This document shows, one piece after another, positions 1 to 8,600 of a DNA stretch of 64,000 nucleotides. Where the stretch lies: positions 5,173 to 69,172 of the forward strand of contig CAZXQG010000015.1 in the NCBI GenBank assembly GCA_964642725.1. Direction: 5' to 3'. Below the pieces are notes generated by a model that was given only the letters and a program-made list of their open reading frames with translations, did no database searches and was not told the origin of the DNA. How positions within the stretch are numbered: the first letter of the stretch is position 1; every line of letters starts with the position of its first letter. The stretch comes from JAGVPT01 sp964642725. GTDB lineage: Bacteria; Bacteroidota; Ignavibacteria; UBA10030; UBA8401. The translations under genes were made by a program, and so were the position numbers.

Positions 1-8
1 ACCAAACC

Positions 9-407
9 ATGCCGGTTGAACAGAGGAAAAAGATACTCATTGTCGATGATGAAAGGCTCACTCGGGCATTTTTGCAGCACAGCGCTATTCTTGCCGGGTA
101 TGACGTGATACTTGCGTCGAATGGCGAGGAAGCGATGCAGAAGATTCGCGAGGACGCTCCCGACCTTATCGTAGTCGATTTGGTGATGCCCGACATTAAC
201 GGATTCGAAATGTGCCGCCGGATCAGGAGCAACGAGCAAACGAAAAAAACTCCCGTCATCGTTGTCAGCGCACTACAAAGCCAGAGCGATATTGAAGAAG
301 CAAAAATATCCGGTGCAGATGTCTATTTGATAAAACCGATTAAATCTGAAGAATTTCTCAAGCACGTAAAGAAATATCTCCCGTCTCCCTTTAAAACCGT
401 TCCCTGA
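9..407 (+). CDS. Single-domain response regulator (CheY-like receiver)
   Basis: This is a stand-alone receiver domain of 132 residues with no output domain. The acidic pair D13-D14 follows the first strand (KKILIVDDE), D57 in IVVDLVMPD is the phospho-acceptor, S87 is the switch residue and K109 in YLIKP is the conserved lysine, so a phosphorylatable receiver is well supported. It probably relays a signal by protein contact, in the cytoplasm. The next gene is an HDOD protein, a common partner of such regulators. The ATG at 9 fits the family N-terminus, but only eight bases lie upstream, so a longer N-terminus or an upstream kinase gene cannot be excluded. Confidence 0.9.
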   Translation: MPVEQRKKILIVDDERLTRAFLQHSAILAGYDVILASNGEEAMQKIREDAPDLIVVDLVMPDINGFEMCRRIRSNEQTKKTPVIVVSALQSQSDIEEAKISGADVYLIKPIKSEEFLKHVKKYLPSPFKTVP

Positions 408-495
408 ACCGCCGGAGCTTTTTTAGAAGTACGGTGGCACATTGATAAGAACTTCGCCGCGACTTTGCTTTCGTGAAACCTCTCGGATTTTTGCC

Positions 496-524
496 TTGAC
501 TCTTCCCACTCTTCCACCTACATT
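496..524 (+). promoter_or_regulatory. Candidate sigma-70-type promoter for the HDOD gene
   Basis: A TTGACT -35 box (496-501) is separated by exactly 17 bp from a TACATT -10 box (519-524). Transcription would start near 531 and leave a leader of about 140 nt before the HDOD start at 669. The 261 bases between the two genes hold no convincing coding sequence. Spacing and the -35 match are good; function is inferred. Confidence 0.4.
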
Positions 525-668
525 TATGCGGATAATCAAGCAATTCCGAAAGGATCCGCTTGGAAAATGTTTTCCTAATGCTTCGATGATTGTATGGACG
601 AAAGCGTCATTTCATCCTTTTCCACTAGAGTGTTCTCTTTCCACGAATCTCAGCAATAGTATCAGCCG

Positions 669-1538
669 ATGCGGGACATCCGTTCCGAAATAGACGAGAT
701 CAACGAAATTATCCCCTTCCCTGCCGTCATTGGGGAGATACTTTCCGCGCTCAGCAACGACGACATTTCAACAATGAAGATTACCAAGTTGATCGAGTCC
801 GATCCGGCGCTGACAACAAATATTCTGCGTGCCGCGAACGCCCCGTATTACGGTATCCGGGGATATGTGAAAAATGTCAACAGCGCTATCGCCCTTGTAG
901 GTTTGGATGAAACGAGCCGGCTTTTGCTTGCATATCACATGAAACAACGCCTGATTTTCCTTAACATGCAGCAATGGGGTAGCCTGGAAGCATTGTGGAA
1001 ACATTCCATTTCGACGGCCACGTTGGCACGTGTTATAGCATCTCACCTTAACCTTAAAGCCGGCGACAAAGAATTTACGGCGGGACTCCTTCACGACATG
1101 GGCAAACTTGTGTTGATTCAGTACTTTCCGGATTCATTGACCGTAACGCAGCAAATGATCAAAGAATTGGGGATGCGCGACGTCGAAGCTGAGCAGCAGA
1201 CGCTTGCAATATCTCACACCGAAATTGGAGGTCATCTCGGCAACAAGTGGTCGCTCCCTCCGGAGTATGTTGAAGTGATGGAGTGGCATCACGAAGCCGG
1301 CAACGCAACCAACGATCCGGTGCTGACCGCGGTCGTTCGATTTGCGGATTTGTTGTGCGAGCAATGGGGTCACGGCATCGGGGAACAGCCGCAAGGTTTT
1401 TCAATAGAAGATGATGCATGTTGGAAAGTCCTTGCTGCGACTACGCCTTCGATCGGAAAACGAACTGCTTCCGAAGTGGGGCAAGAACTTCTGGTGGAAT
1501 TCGAAAAGAGTAAGGGGCTTATTCAACTCCTTGCATAA
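669..1538 (+). CDS. HDOD domain signalling protein
   Basis: The 289-residue product is a single HDOD module, an HD-fold regulatory domain common in bacterial signalling proteins. The N-terminal part (PFPAVIGEILSAL, LIESDPALTTNILRAANAPYYG) is the classic HDOD start. Several HD-type metal-ligand positions are kept: H112 in LWKHS, the pair H142-D143 in LLHDMGK, H183 in SHTEIG and H207-H208 in EWHHEA. Most HDOD proteins are thought to be non-catalytic, but this one retains an unusually complete HD set. It follows a single-domain response regulator on the same strand, so the two may form a signalling pair. No strong Shine-Dalgarno precedes the ATG. Confidence 0.85.
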   Translation: MRDIRSEIDEINEIIPFPAVIGEILSALSNDDISTMKITKLIESDPALTTNILRAANAPYYGIRGYVKNVNSAIALVGLDETSRLLLAYHMKQRLIFLNMQQWGSLEALWKHSISTATLARVIASHLNLKAGDKEFTAGLLHDMGKLVLIQYFPDSLTVTQQMIKELGMRDVEAEQQTLAISHTEIGGHLGNKWSLPPEYVEVMEWHHEAGNATNDPVLTAVVRFADLLCEQWGHGIGEQPQGFSIEDDACWKVLAATTPSIGKRTASEVGQELLVEFEKSKGLIQLLA

Positions 1539-1685
1539 GGCGAGTGTTTTGCGGTGATCGGCTCACCTGATTCTCATTGCCAATCAGTAAAGATAACGAG
1601 ACAACGGTAGAGCCGATTTCTTCTTTGGTTTCACCCTATAGGCGTAAACCCCGATCCTTTTTCAATTGAAGGACGGTCTGATCAT

Positions 1686-2366
1686 TTAATCTTCTTCCTC
1701 GCGCAATTCGTGTTCAACAAACCGTTCCCGCTCGTGCTGCAATTGATGAAACTGCTCTTTTTGTTTTGCGTTTAAGAGCAACTCAATTTTTTTATTGGTT
1801 TCCTCAAGAAATGTCTCTCTCCGTTTGTTCGCAGCATCGGAGTTCTCCATCCCGGGTTTTGCCGGCTTCATAATTCTATCGTGCGATGCACGGATAAGGA
1901 GAAGCAAATTTTCCGTCTGAACGCTGTCCAGGTCGAGCTCTCGCTGTAGCCGTTCTGCATACTCATAGGAAAATGCCATCGATATTCCTAACTTTTCACG
2001 TGAGCTGTCGCTCGGTTGAGCAAATGTAAGTTCACGGTCAAGACTCCCCTGCTGTTCGGGGCGAAGGACAGCGGAAAGTTCACGCTTCATTGAATCAACG
2101 ATCAATGCCATTTCTGCCTGATGATGGTCAAAAAGTATGTCTATTCTTTGGGCCGTTCGTTTCGCAATCTCTTCCACTTTTTGCCTTTGCGTAGAGTCGG
2201 GGTTCACCACCTCGTTAACTTTCGATAGGAACATTTCTGTCCGTTCCATCGAATCAAGCTTGTGATGATGGTGTTTCATTAACGCTCCTCTGCCGACAGC
2301 GCCGAGAACGACGCCGATGATGAGGGTTGCAATAATGATAACCGTGACTTTCAGTTTTGTCATCAT
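1686..2366 (-). CDS. Periplasmic Spy/CpxP-like (LTXXQ/heavy-metal resistance type) protein
   Basis: The 226-residue protein has one N-terminal membrane segment (about residues 5-27, VTVIIIATLIIGVVLGAVG). It is followed by a short His cluster (HHHH) and a long, charged, helical region (QRQKVEEIAKRTAQRI, LRPEQQGSLDRELTF, LLNAKQKEQFHQLQHERERF). That is the composition and helix-turn layout of membrane-tethered Spy/CpxP/CnrR-like envelope sensors or chaperones. Its ATG overlaps the stop of the upstream anti-sigma candidate (ATGA). Together with the ECF sigma gene it forms a three-gene stress cassette, so a role in sensing envelope or metal stress is a fair inference. The family assignment rests on pattern, not on a unique motif. 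Confidence 0.65.
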   Translation of the reverse strand: MMTKLKVTVIIIATLIIGVVLGAVGRGALMKHHHHKLDSMERTEMFLSKVNEVVNPDSTQRQKVEEIAKRTAQRIDILFDHHQAEMALIVDSMKRELSAVLRPEQQGSLDRELTFAQPSDSSREKLGISMAFSYEYAERLQRELDLDSVQTENLLLLIRASHDRIMKPAKPGMENSDAANKRRETFLEETNKKIELLLNAKQKEQFHQLQHERERFVEHELREEED

Positions 2367-2764
2367 TCGAACGGCACCTCCAGGGCAAGGACTTGCTCAA
2401 GTGTTGGATGATGAATACCAAGCGCTGATTCGACTGTGAAGGCATTCTCGCGGCTGATGTTATATGCACTGCAGATGATGACAAGGACGGCCGCCGCTGC
2501 GGCGACACCTCGAAACACCGACACAAAATATTCAGAAATCGACTGCTGAGAGTTGCCCAATCGTTCCACCACTCGCTCCGCGAAGAATGGTTTAAAACTC
2601 TGGCCATTCACAGTTTGAAAGCTGCGACGCAGATTAATAAAATCTTGTTTCACCGCCCGGAGTTCCTCAGAAGAAGCAAGAGCTTTTTCTAGCCGGCGAA
2701 GCTCATCTTCTGCCAACGGGGCATCAAAAGATCGAATCAGCAAATTGTAAAGAGTATGATCCAT
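2363..2764 (-). CDS. Small membrane protein, probable anti-sigma factor
   Basis: The protein has about 133 residues, with a cytoplasmic helical N-terminal part (LLIRSFDAPLAEDELRRLEKALASSEELRAV) and one membrane segment near residues 85-104 (GVAAAAAVLVIICSAY). A 25-30 residue tail follows. This is the layout of membrane anti-sigma factors, and the N-terminal helices resemble a minimal anti-sigma domain without the zinc HxxxCxxC motif. The ATG at 2764 shares one base with the sigma stop (TGATG) and has a strong upstream AAGGAGGG. Position and size support an anti-sigma role; the sequence alone does not prove it. Confidence 0.6.
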   Translation of the reverse strand: MDHTLYNLLIRSFDAPLAEDELRRLEKALASSEELRAVKQDFINLRRSFQTVNGQSFKPFFAERVVERLGNSQQSISEYFVSVFRGVAAAAAVLVIICSAYNISRENAFTVESALGIHHPTLEQVLALEVPFE

Positions 2765-3330
2765 CAAAAACCCTCCTTGTAATTATGAAGTACCGATTGC
2801 AATTTTTTCTGCGCCCGCTGCAGGCGGGACAATACCGTGCCTATAGGAATGTGTAATATCTCCGCTGTTTCTTCGGTCGAATATCCTTCCGCAAGCCGCA
2901 AAGTGACGACAGCGCGGAATTTCGGACTCAGCGTATCCATAGCGCGGCGGATAATTTCCTTTTCATCAAAATTATCTGCACGATTGTGGTCCGAAGGCTC
3001 TTCTATCTCATTTACGGAATCAATGCTTTTAAAGAATGACCTGCGCCGCTCACGCCGGCGTATTTCGTTTAATGACAGGTTCATAGCAATGCGGGTAATA
3101 TATGTTCCGATAGAGGAATCACCACGGAAACTCTTCAGGGCATTGTGGAATCGTATAAAGGTCTCCTGTCCAATATCATCTGCCTCGTCGCACTGCCCAA
3201 GCATGCCGATTACCGTAGCGGCGACTTTTGATTCGTAGCGTCTTACCAATTCCCCAAAAGCTACGATATCTCCCTCGCGGGAGCTCCTCAGCAGCTCCTC
3301 GTCCGCCCGATGTCGTATGTCATTATTCAA
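2764..3330 (-). CDS. ECF-type RNA polymerase sigma factor
   Basis: The 188-residue product carries sigma region 2 (LVRRYESKVAATVIGMLG, then EADDIGQETFIRFHNAL and SIGTYITRIAMNLSLNEIRRR) and region 4 (MDTLSPKFRAVVTLRLAEGY, then EETAEILHIPIGTVLSRLQRAQ). There is no region 3 or 1.1, so it is an extracytoplasmic-function sigma factor. It heads a coupled cassette with a membrane anti-sigma candidate and a Spy-like periplasmic protein. No ATG fits the expected N-terminus; the most upstream reasonable start is a TTG at 3330, and the exact start is uncertain. It probably controls an envelope stress regulon including its own operon. Confidence 0.92.
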   Translation of the reverse strand: MNNDIRHRADEELLRSSREGDIVAFGELVRRYESKVAATVIGMLGQCDEADDIGQETFIRFHNALKSFRGDSSIGTYITRIAMNLSLNEIRRRERRRSFFKSIDSVNEIEEPSDHNRADNFDEKEIIRRAMDTLSPKFRAVVTLRLAEGYSTEETAEILHIPIGTVLSRLQRAQKKLQSVLHNYKEGF

Positions 3331-3750
3331 TAGATTAGACAGTCTAAAAGAGCAATTGATTCCGCCTTTTGATGATGAAAACGGAATAACCAGAAATAAA
3401 TAAAAGTACTACAAATGGAATAAAGGGCACAATTCTAATGTCTAATATCCAAAGGAATCGCAGATCGGCCCATTGTTAAGGTTCTGCGATAAATGTCGCT
3501 ATAGCCCAGCCAAGAATCAAGAAAATAATCTTCTCAGCCTAGAAGTTTTGCTCTTACCATCGCTTCACAAGGAGACAAAGTCATTCTGAATTGATACGAT
3601 AATTCTTAAACCGATTGACATTCAGTGAGCACTTTGTGTCCTAACTATCCTTTCTTCCTACTCCCTTGGTGTTCAGTATAACTTTAATGATCGTTGATGG
3701 CGATATGTGTGGGAAATTATTCAACTCTATAACAATCCTGAGCAGCATCC
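3331..3750. other. Divergent intergenic region, no gene seen
   Basis: These 420 AT-rich bases separate the sigma-factor cassette (minus) from the Rieske gene (plus). Apart from the palindrome at its left end I see no open frame with coding character, no tRNA and no clear terminator. Both operons must be transcribed from here, but I cannot point to a confident promoter for the Rieske operon. Confidence 0.6.
3335..3363 (-). promoter_or_regulatory. Possible ECF-type autoregulatory promoter with palindrome
   Basis: Reading the minus strand, GGAATC (3363-3358) lies 17 bp before GTCTAA (3340-3335), which resembles the -35/-10 pair of many ECF promoters. The -10 element is part of a 13-bp palindrome TTAGACAGTCTAA (3335-3347). 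The start point implied would fall almost on the TTG start of the sigma gene, so either the message is nearly leaderless or the match is fortuitous. Confidence 0.25.
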
Positions 3751-4167
3751 ATGAATAGAAAAGAATTTTTGTCGACCATTGGGCTCGGAGCAGCGGCTGT
3801 CGCATGCAGTTATTGTCTCAATGGCTGCAGCCCTTTGAGTAATCCAATCACGGCGCCAACAAACGTCGATTTTACGCTTGACCTTAATGTTCCTGCAAAC
3901 GCGGCTTTGAAAACCAACGGCGGTTATGTTTACAATGGCGGCATAATCGTTGCGCGAACCACGAGCGGGGCATACGTTGCGGTGAGTCAGCTCTGCACAC
4001 ATGCAGGGGGCACCGTTCAATACGTTCCGAGCAGTAACTCATTCTATTGCCCGAATCATGGCTCCAATTTTGCGACAAACGGTTCGGTTCTTAACGGCCC
4101 GGCGACGAGTTCCCTCGGGACGTACCATACAGCGTTGACCGGCACCTCGTTGAGGGTATACTCATGA
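3751..4167 (+). CDS. Rieske [2Fe-2S] protein, exported
   Basis: The 138-residue protein has both Rieske cluster motifs: C82-T-H84 (CTHAGG) and C100-P-N-H103 (CPNHGS), which bind a [2Fe-2S] cluster through two Cys and two His. The N-terminus NRKEFLSTIGLGAAAVA looks like a Tat signal with RK in place of RR, and cysteines near residues 19-26 could serve as a lipoprotein site. It is too short for a cytochrome bc1/b6f Rieske subunit with its transmembrane anchor, so a small extracytoplasmic electron carrier is more likely. The next genes encode a b561-like membrane protein and YceI, which suggests a small envelope redox module. Confidence 0.88.
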   Translation: MNRKEFLSTIGLGAAAVACSYCLNGCSPLSNPITAPTNVDFTLDLNVPANAALKTNGGYVYNGGIIVARTTSGAYVAVSQLCTHAGGTVQYVPSSNSFYCPNHGSNFATNGSVLNGPATSSLGTYHTALTGTSLRVYS

Positions 4168-4233
4168 TTATGCACAATCAGCATTGTTCAATTCCCCATT
4201 TTTAAAACTTCAACGACGAAAGATAAATTCACT

Positions 4234-4911
4234 ATGAAGAATATTTTCTTTGCAGCAGCGGTACTGGCAATTACCGTTCCTGTTGCGAACGCGCAAGAAG
4301 TTCCATCGCAGTTTAGTCTGCAGAATCAATTGTATGCCGATTCAGGCGATCCCCCTTCATCCGATTCTGTTGCAGCAGCGCCCCGGCAAAGACTTCTTCC
4401 GAATAATATAAGCTTTATGGAGAAAGCATTGTGGGGAGAGGACGGAATAGTTAGAGGAATCGGATTAGCGCCAGCGCTCACCCCCGACGAACGGAGGAGT
4501 GAACTGACTCTTCGCAGAACGATGCTGACGACGCATCAAATCGGAGGATTTGTGACGCTTGGATTGATGGGAGGAGCGGTATATTTCGGCCAGAAAATTA
4601 TTGACGGGCACCCCGAGTACCGGCGCAATCATCAATACTTTGTGACAGCGACCATAATTTCGTATTCTGCAACCGGGCTACTGGCAATTCTTTCCCCGCC
4701 TCCTTTGATCCGCCGAAATGAAGTCAGCACGACAACGATACACAAAACTCTTGCATGGATTCATGTCGCCGGTATGATCATTACCCCGATTCTTGGCGGG
4801 ATGATCAAGCGGCGATCACAGTCGGCGATGCAAAGCGAACGAATTCACCAAATATCTGCGTATATCACAACGGCAACATTTGCCGCCTCGATGATTGTCG
4901 TAACTTTTTAA
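4234..4911 (+). CDS. Cytochrome b561-like multi-pass membrane protein
   Basis: The 225-residue protein has a signal peptide (MKNIFFAAAVLAITVPVANAQ), a variable linker, and about four hydrophobic helices from residue 100 onward. Histidines sit where heme ligands would be expected (MLTTHQIGGF, RRNHQYFVT, IHKTLAWIHVAGM, IHQISAY). This resembles the b561/ferric-reductase-like heme membrane proteins, though no diagnostic motif settles the family. It lies between a Rieske protein and YceI; in Escherichia coli yceI also neighbours a b561-like gene (yceJ), which supports the call. It could pass electrons between quinol and the Rieske protein. Confidence 0.55.
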   Translation: MKNIFFAAAVLAITVPVANAQEVPSQFSLQNQLYADSGDPPSSDSVAAAPRQRLLPNNISFMEKALWGEDGIVRGIGLAPALTPDERRSELTLRRTMLTTHQIGGFVTLGLMGGAVYFGQKIIDGHPEYRRNHQYFVTATIISYSATGLLAILSPPPLIRRNEVSTTTIHKTLAWIHVAGMIITPILGGMIKRRSQSAMQSERIHQISAYITTATFAASMIVVTF

Positions 4912-4921
4912 CGGGAGAATT

Positions 4922-5470
4922 ATGGTAACAAGAGTGAATGTGGTTGCTTTTTTATTTATGGTCTCGATTGCCGCAGCCGGGGCACAAACCAAGCAGCTTG
5001 AATTGTTGAAAGATGAATCGTCAATAACGTACCGTATCGTGCACCCTCTTCATGAAATCGAAGCTACAAGCAAAGATGCGACGTATCAGCTCGAAATCGA
5101 TCCCGTGAAAAAAGAAATTGTCAGCGTGGCGGCAACAGTGGACGTGATGACATTCGACAGCGGCAACTCAAACCGCGATTCACACGCGATGGAAGTGATC
5201 GATGCGATAAGTTACCCCGAGGTTTCTTTTGTCAGCACGTCGGTTACTCAGTCCGGCGACAGCCTCAAAGTGCTGGGAAAGTTGACATTTCACGGCGTTA
5301 CTCAGGACATCGTTGCTATGGCAAAATCACAATGGTCTCCCGACAAAATTGAGGTGCGTGGAGGATTTGTGCTGAGTCTGACTGCCTTTAAGATCGAACG
5401 TCCTTCCCTGTTGATGATTCCGGTCGAAGATGCACTGCGGTTTACATTTGCGGCTGCGTGGAAGCTATAA
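4922..5470 (+). CDS. YceI family periplasmic lipid-binding protein
   Basis: The 182-residue product has a signal peptide ending at AAAGAQ and a YceI-type lipocalin-like barrel. Visible signatures are VDVMTFDSGNSNRDSHAMEV, then ISYPEVSFVSTSV, LKVLGKLTFHGVTQDI and the terminal LRFTFAAAWKL. YceI proteins bind isoprenoid chains such as polyprenyl quinones in the periplasm. It starts ten bases after the b561-like gene with GGGAGAATT before the ATG and closes the Rieske/b561/YceI operon, where a quinone-like ligand would make sense. Confidence 0.9.
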   Translation: MVTRVNVVAFLFMVSIAAAGAQTKQLELLKDESSITYRIVHPLHEIEATSKDATYQLEIDPVKKEIVSVAATVDVMTFDSGNSNRDSHAMEVIDAISYPEVSFVSTSVTQSGDSLKVLGKLTFHGVTQDIVAMAKSQWSPDKIEVRGGFVLSLTAFKIERPSLLMIPVEDALRFTFAAAWKL

Positions 5471-5613
5471 ACTTTCAGCAATAGAAGATAAAAATGTGAC
5501 GCGGTTGTGAATGAAGTCCACCCGCACACTGTTCGCTCAAAGAACAATCTGAGCAATTCACCGAAGCGGGCCAAGGGACTTTCTCTGTTTCTGTATGAAA
5601 TGAAAAGTGATCT

Positions 5614-8600
5614 TTATTTTGATGTTGTTGCTTTCCGATTTCCGCCGATTCCGGCAAGTTCTTTTTCTCTTTTGAGTGCATTCTCAAGCAGCGAAAGTGT
5701 TATTCCTCTTACAGAGAGGCTGACCACATTAGATCGTTCAATAGATGTTTCGCCGAATGCATTCACTCTCTCGTAGTATAACGAGTGGTTGATGCGATTA
5801 ATTTGTTCGCCTTTGGGGATTGTTGCTTCAAATGCCATTTCGTTCTTTCCTTTTCTTACCAACGGCGTAATGGTAGTCGACAAAATGCCGTTGAATTGTG
5901 CCGCAGAAATAATTGGAATTTCGTTCAGCGTAAATGTTTCGTTTCCGATGGAAAGACCGCGTGCAGTAGAATCGATGATGTCCGCCAAAAGGACCGAAGC
6001 CGAGGGGTTGGAGAAAAGATTATACCTGAAAATTAACTCATCGCCGGGAATGACGTACAACGAGTCGGCGAAATCCTTTTCGGAACGAGGCATCGTTCGC
6101 ACCAACGCAATTGAGGACGTGCTCGAGCCCGTGTCGCGCATAACGAGGCCGTTGGTAAAGTAATTCTGTATTCGAAGCTCCAGATGACGGGCCTTCATTT
6201 TTCCGCCGGACTCGCCCTTCATCATTATTGACAGAAGATTCTGATTTGTATCGCAGCGAAATACACTGCACGGGAAAATATGAATTGAATCGAGTTTAAT
6301 CCTTCTTGACAAGAAATCCACTGCTACGTTTGCGCGTTCTTCCGCGAGTTTCAGCATTGCGGCGGCAGATGTTCCACGTTTGGCGGGAATATCTGGATAG
6401 CCGACAACCACGATATCCGCAAAATGGTATTTCTTAATAGCATTGATGATCGGCTGGAAAATTATTAGCGCGTCTTTGCGGAGCGAAGATTCTCCGGGAT
6501 TAAATATTAGCTTTTCTATCGGGAGAGAGGTCTCTATAAATGGAATCTTTTCGATATTTGTTGAAGTCTTCAAAGTGTCCGTTTGAATCAAGACGCTGTC
6601 CGATGTCATGAGTTCAACATACGACTGAGACTCCAAACCTGCTTGCTGTGGCATCGAATCATCGACTTCGGCGCTGTAGCGGAGTGTTCCTTCAAAGAGA
6701 GATGAACCGCGCCCTAAAGCCCACGTCAGATGTTGGCCGGACAAGGCTGGAGCAACTTCCTTTCCATTAAAAGTCCCTGAGCCTTCGACATACGTGAATC
6801 CGGCTGGGAGCTCGTCAAAAATCTTTATTCGCTGCAGCCATGTGCCTCCGGAATAGTTTATTTGGACGTTAAACTCTACACTGTTTGATTTGTTGGATGC
6901 CGCTATGCGGTTGCGCAAATACACAACCCGTGGCCAACCGGATCTCACAGCTGCAGTCTTGCTCACTTTTCCGACCTTTTGACTGATGCTGTCTTTCAGC
7001 AGCCGTTTCACAAAAAAGTTCGCACGGGCAATTCCCCCTTCCGTGAGGCGAACGAACCGGGAGCTTGCGTCTCCTGCAAAGTCACGTCCGCCCTTAAGTA
7101 ATTCCGTTCTGGGAGGCAGCGATCGTTCGTTGACCCGCAACACGTGTTGCCCGGGCTTTACGTTCGGCAGCGAGAATTTTCCATCATCCCCCGTTGTGAT
7201 GCGAGTGCCATCCTCCATCCAAAGTTCCACGTCTTTTATTCCCACCTCGCCCTCGCTTTGGTATCCGTTACGGTCATCGTCATAGAAAATCTTTCCGATG
7301 ATCAAACCATTTTCTGTGAACACTCCCGGCTGAACCGTAATTTGTTTTTGTGAAGGCGCCGAGGTAATCGGCCTTCCCACCGAATCTTGAGCGGTGGCAT
7401 ACACCGTATTCAACCCCTGGCTTTCCAATGCGTCGGCACCGAGAACAAGTTGATAGACGAGTATTCCGGTACTCCCTGCTCTCAGCGTATCTCGAGAAAC
7501 GGATGCCAGATCCCACTGCAAAACAGTTCCATTCGAGGATGATTTAGTATCCACTGGCACGCCGTTGTAACGGGCGGATTTTGGATAATACTTGAACGCG
7601 TGAGGAAGGTAATCGATGATCCTCAGCCCTTTCATCAACACGGGAGGGGCGCTGCTGGTATTTGTAATCGCAACCTGATACGTTACGACGTCTCCAATTT
7701 CTGCAACATTTTTGTCCGCAGACTTAACCACCTGGAGCGAGGTCGAGTATTGCGGGTTGCCCATGATAATAACCGAAGCTGAAGATGATTCCACAGCGAT
7801 CCCGTTTCGCAGTATAGACGCCGTGGTTTGAATTCTTCTTCCGGAGTTAAGCGAATAGTCTGTTCCCATATAAAGAATGAGCGAATCGGTTTTCCCAGGC
7901 GGTATACTCCCAATATTCCACACAGCCGCGCTGTCAACCACCGTTGTATCATGGCCTGCTCCGTTTGCTGTCCAAAGTGTATACTTCAGAATGTTTCTGC
8001 CGGCGTTATAGATAGAATCGACAATCTTGACGCCGCGGAGCGAATCAGTACCGGCGTTGCGGCACCAGATCTCAAATCTAACGCTGTCTCCGGCCACCAC
8101 CGAATCTTTACTCCCGAGAACAAAATTTCCCATCGTTATCACCGGCGCAGACCGAACAAGCGTAACTGTCTGGCTGTTCTGGGATGCAAGCTGGTTCGAG
8201 CTAAACCAGGAACGGTTCAGGATGTACGTACTGTCAGGGACATTTCTTGTCACGGCGACCGTCAATCCTACCGAGTCTGTTGTCCCAACCGCCATGGTGT
8301 CTATCGACCAGCGGACAATCCGTTGTGACGTATCGAATGTGACTGCCTTGAACAATCCTTTCTGAGTTGCAACGAGCGAGGTGTAGCGCGGAAGCGTATC
8401 GAGCATGACCGCGTTCGTATGAAAGATGTTCCCCTGATTTTGGTATTTGATCGAATACTTAATTGTGTCTCCGGCATACACCGAGGGCTGCGCCGCCATC
8501 GAGAGGCTCAGGGACGAATTTGGTTTTACGAGGATATTAAGATTGATCGTAAACGTTCCGCCGAGGGTGTCGTACACGATTACTGCCCCGGAATAGTTCG

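Noticed and set aside
442..693. 83-codon frame between the response regulator and HDOD genes
   Set aside because: It overlaps the HDOD start, has no ribosome site and reads as low-complexity with no recognisable motif.
3616..3655. TTGACA upstream of the Rieske gene as a promoter
   Set aside because: The nearest -10-like sequence is about 21 bp away, too far for a standard promoter.
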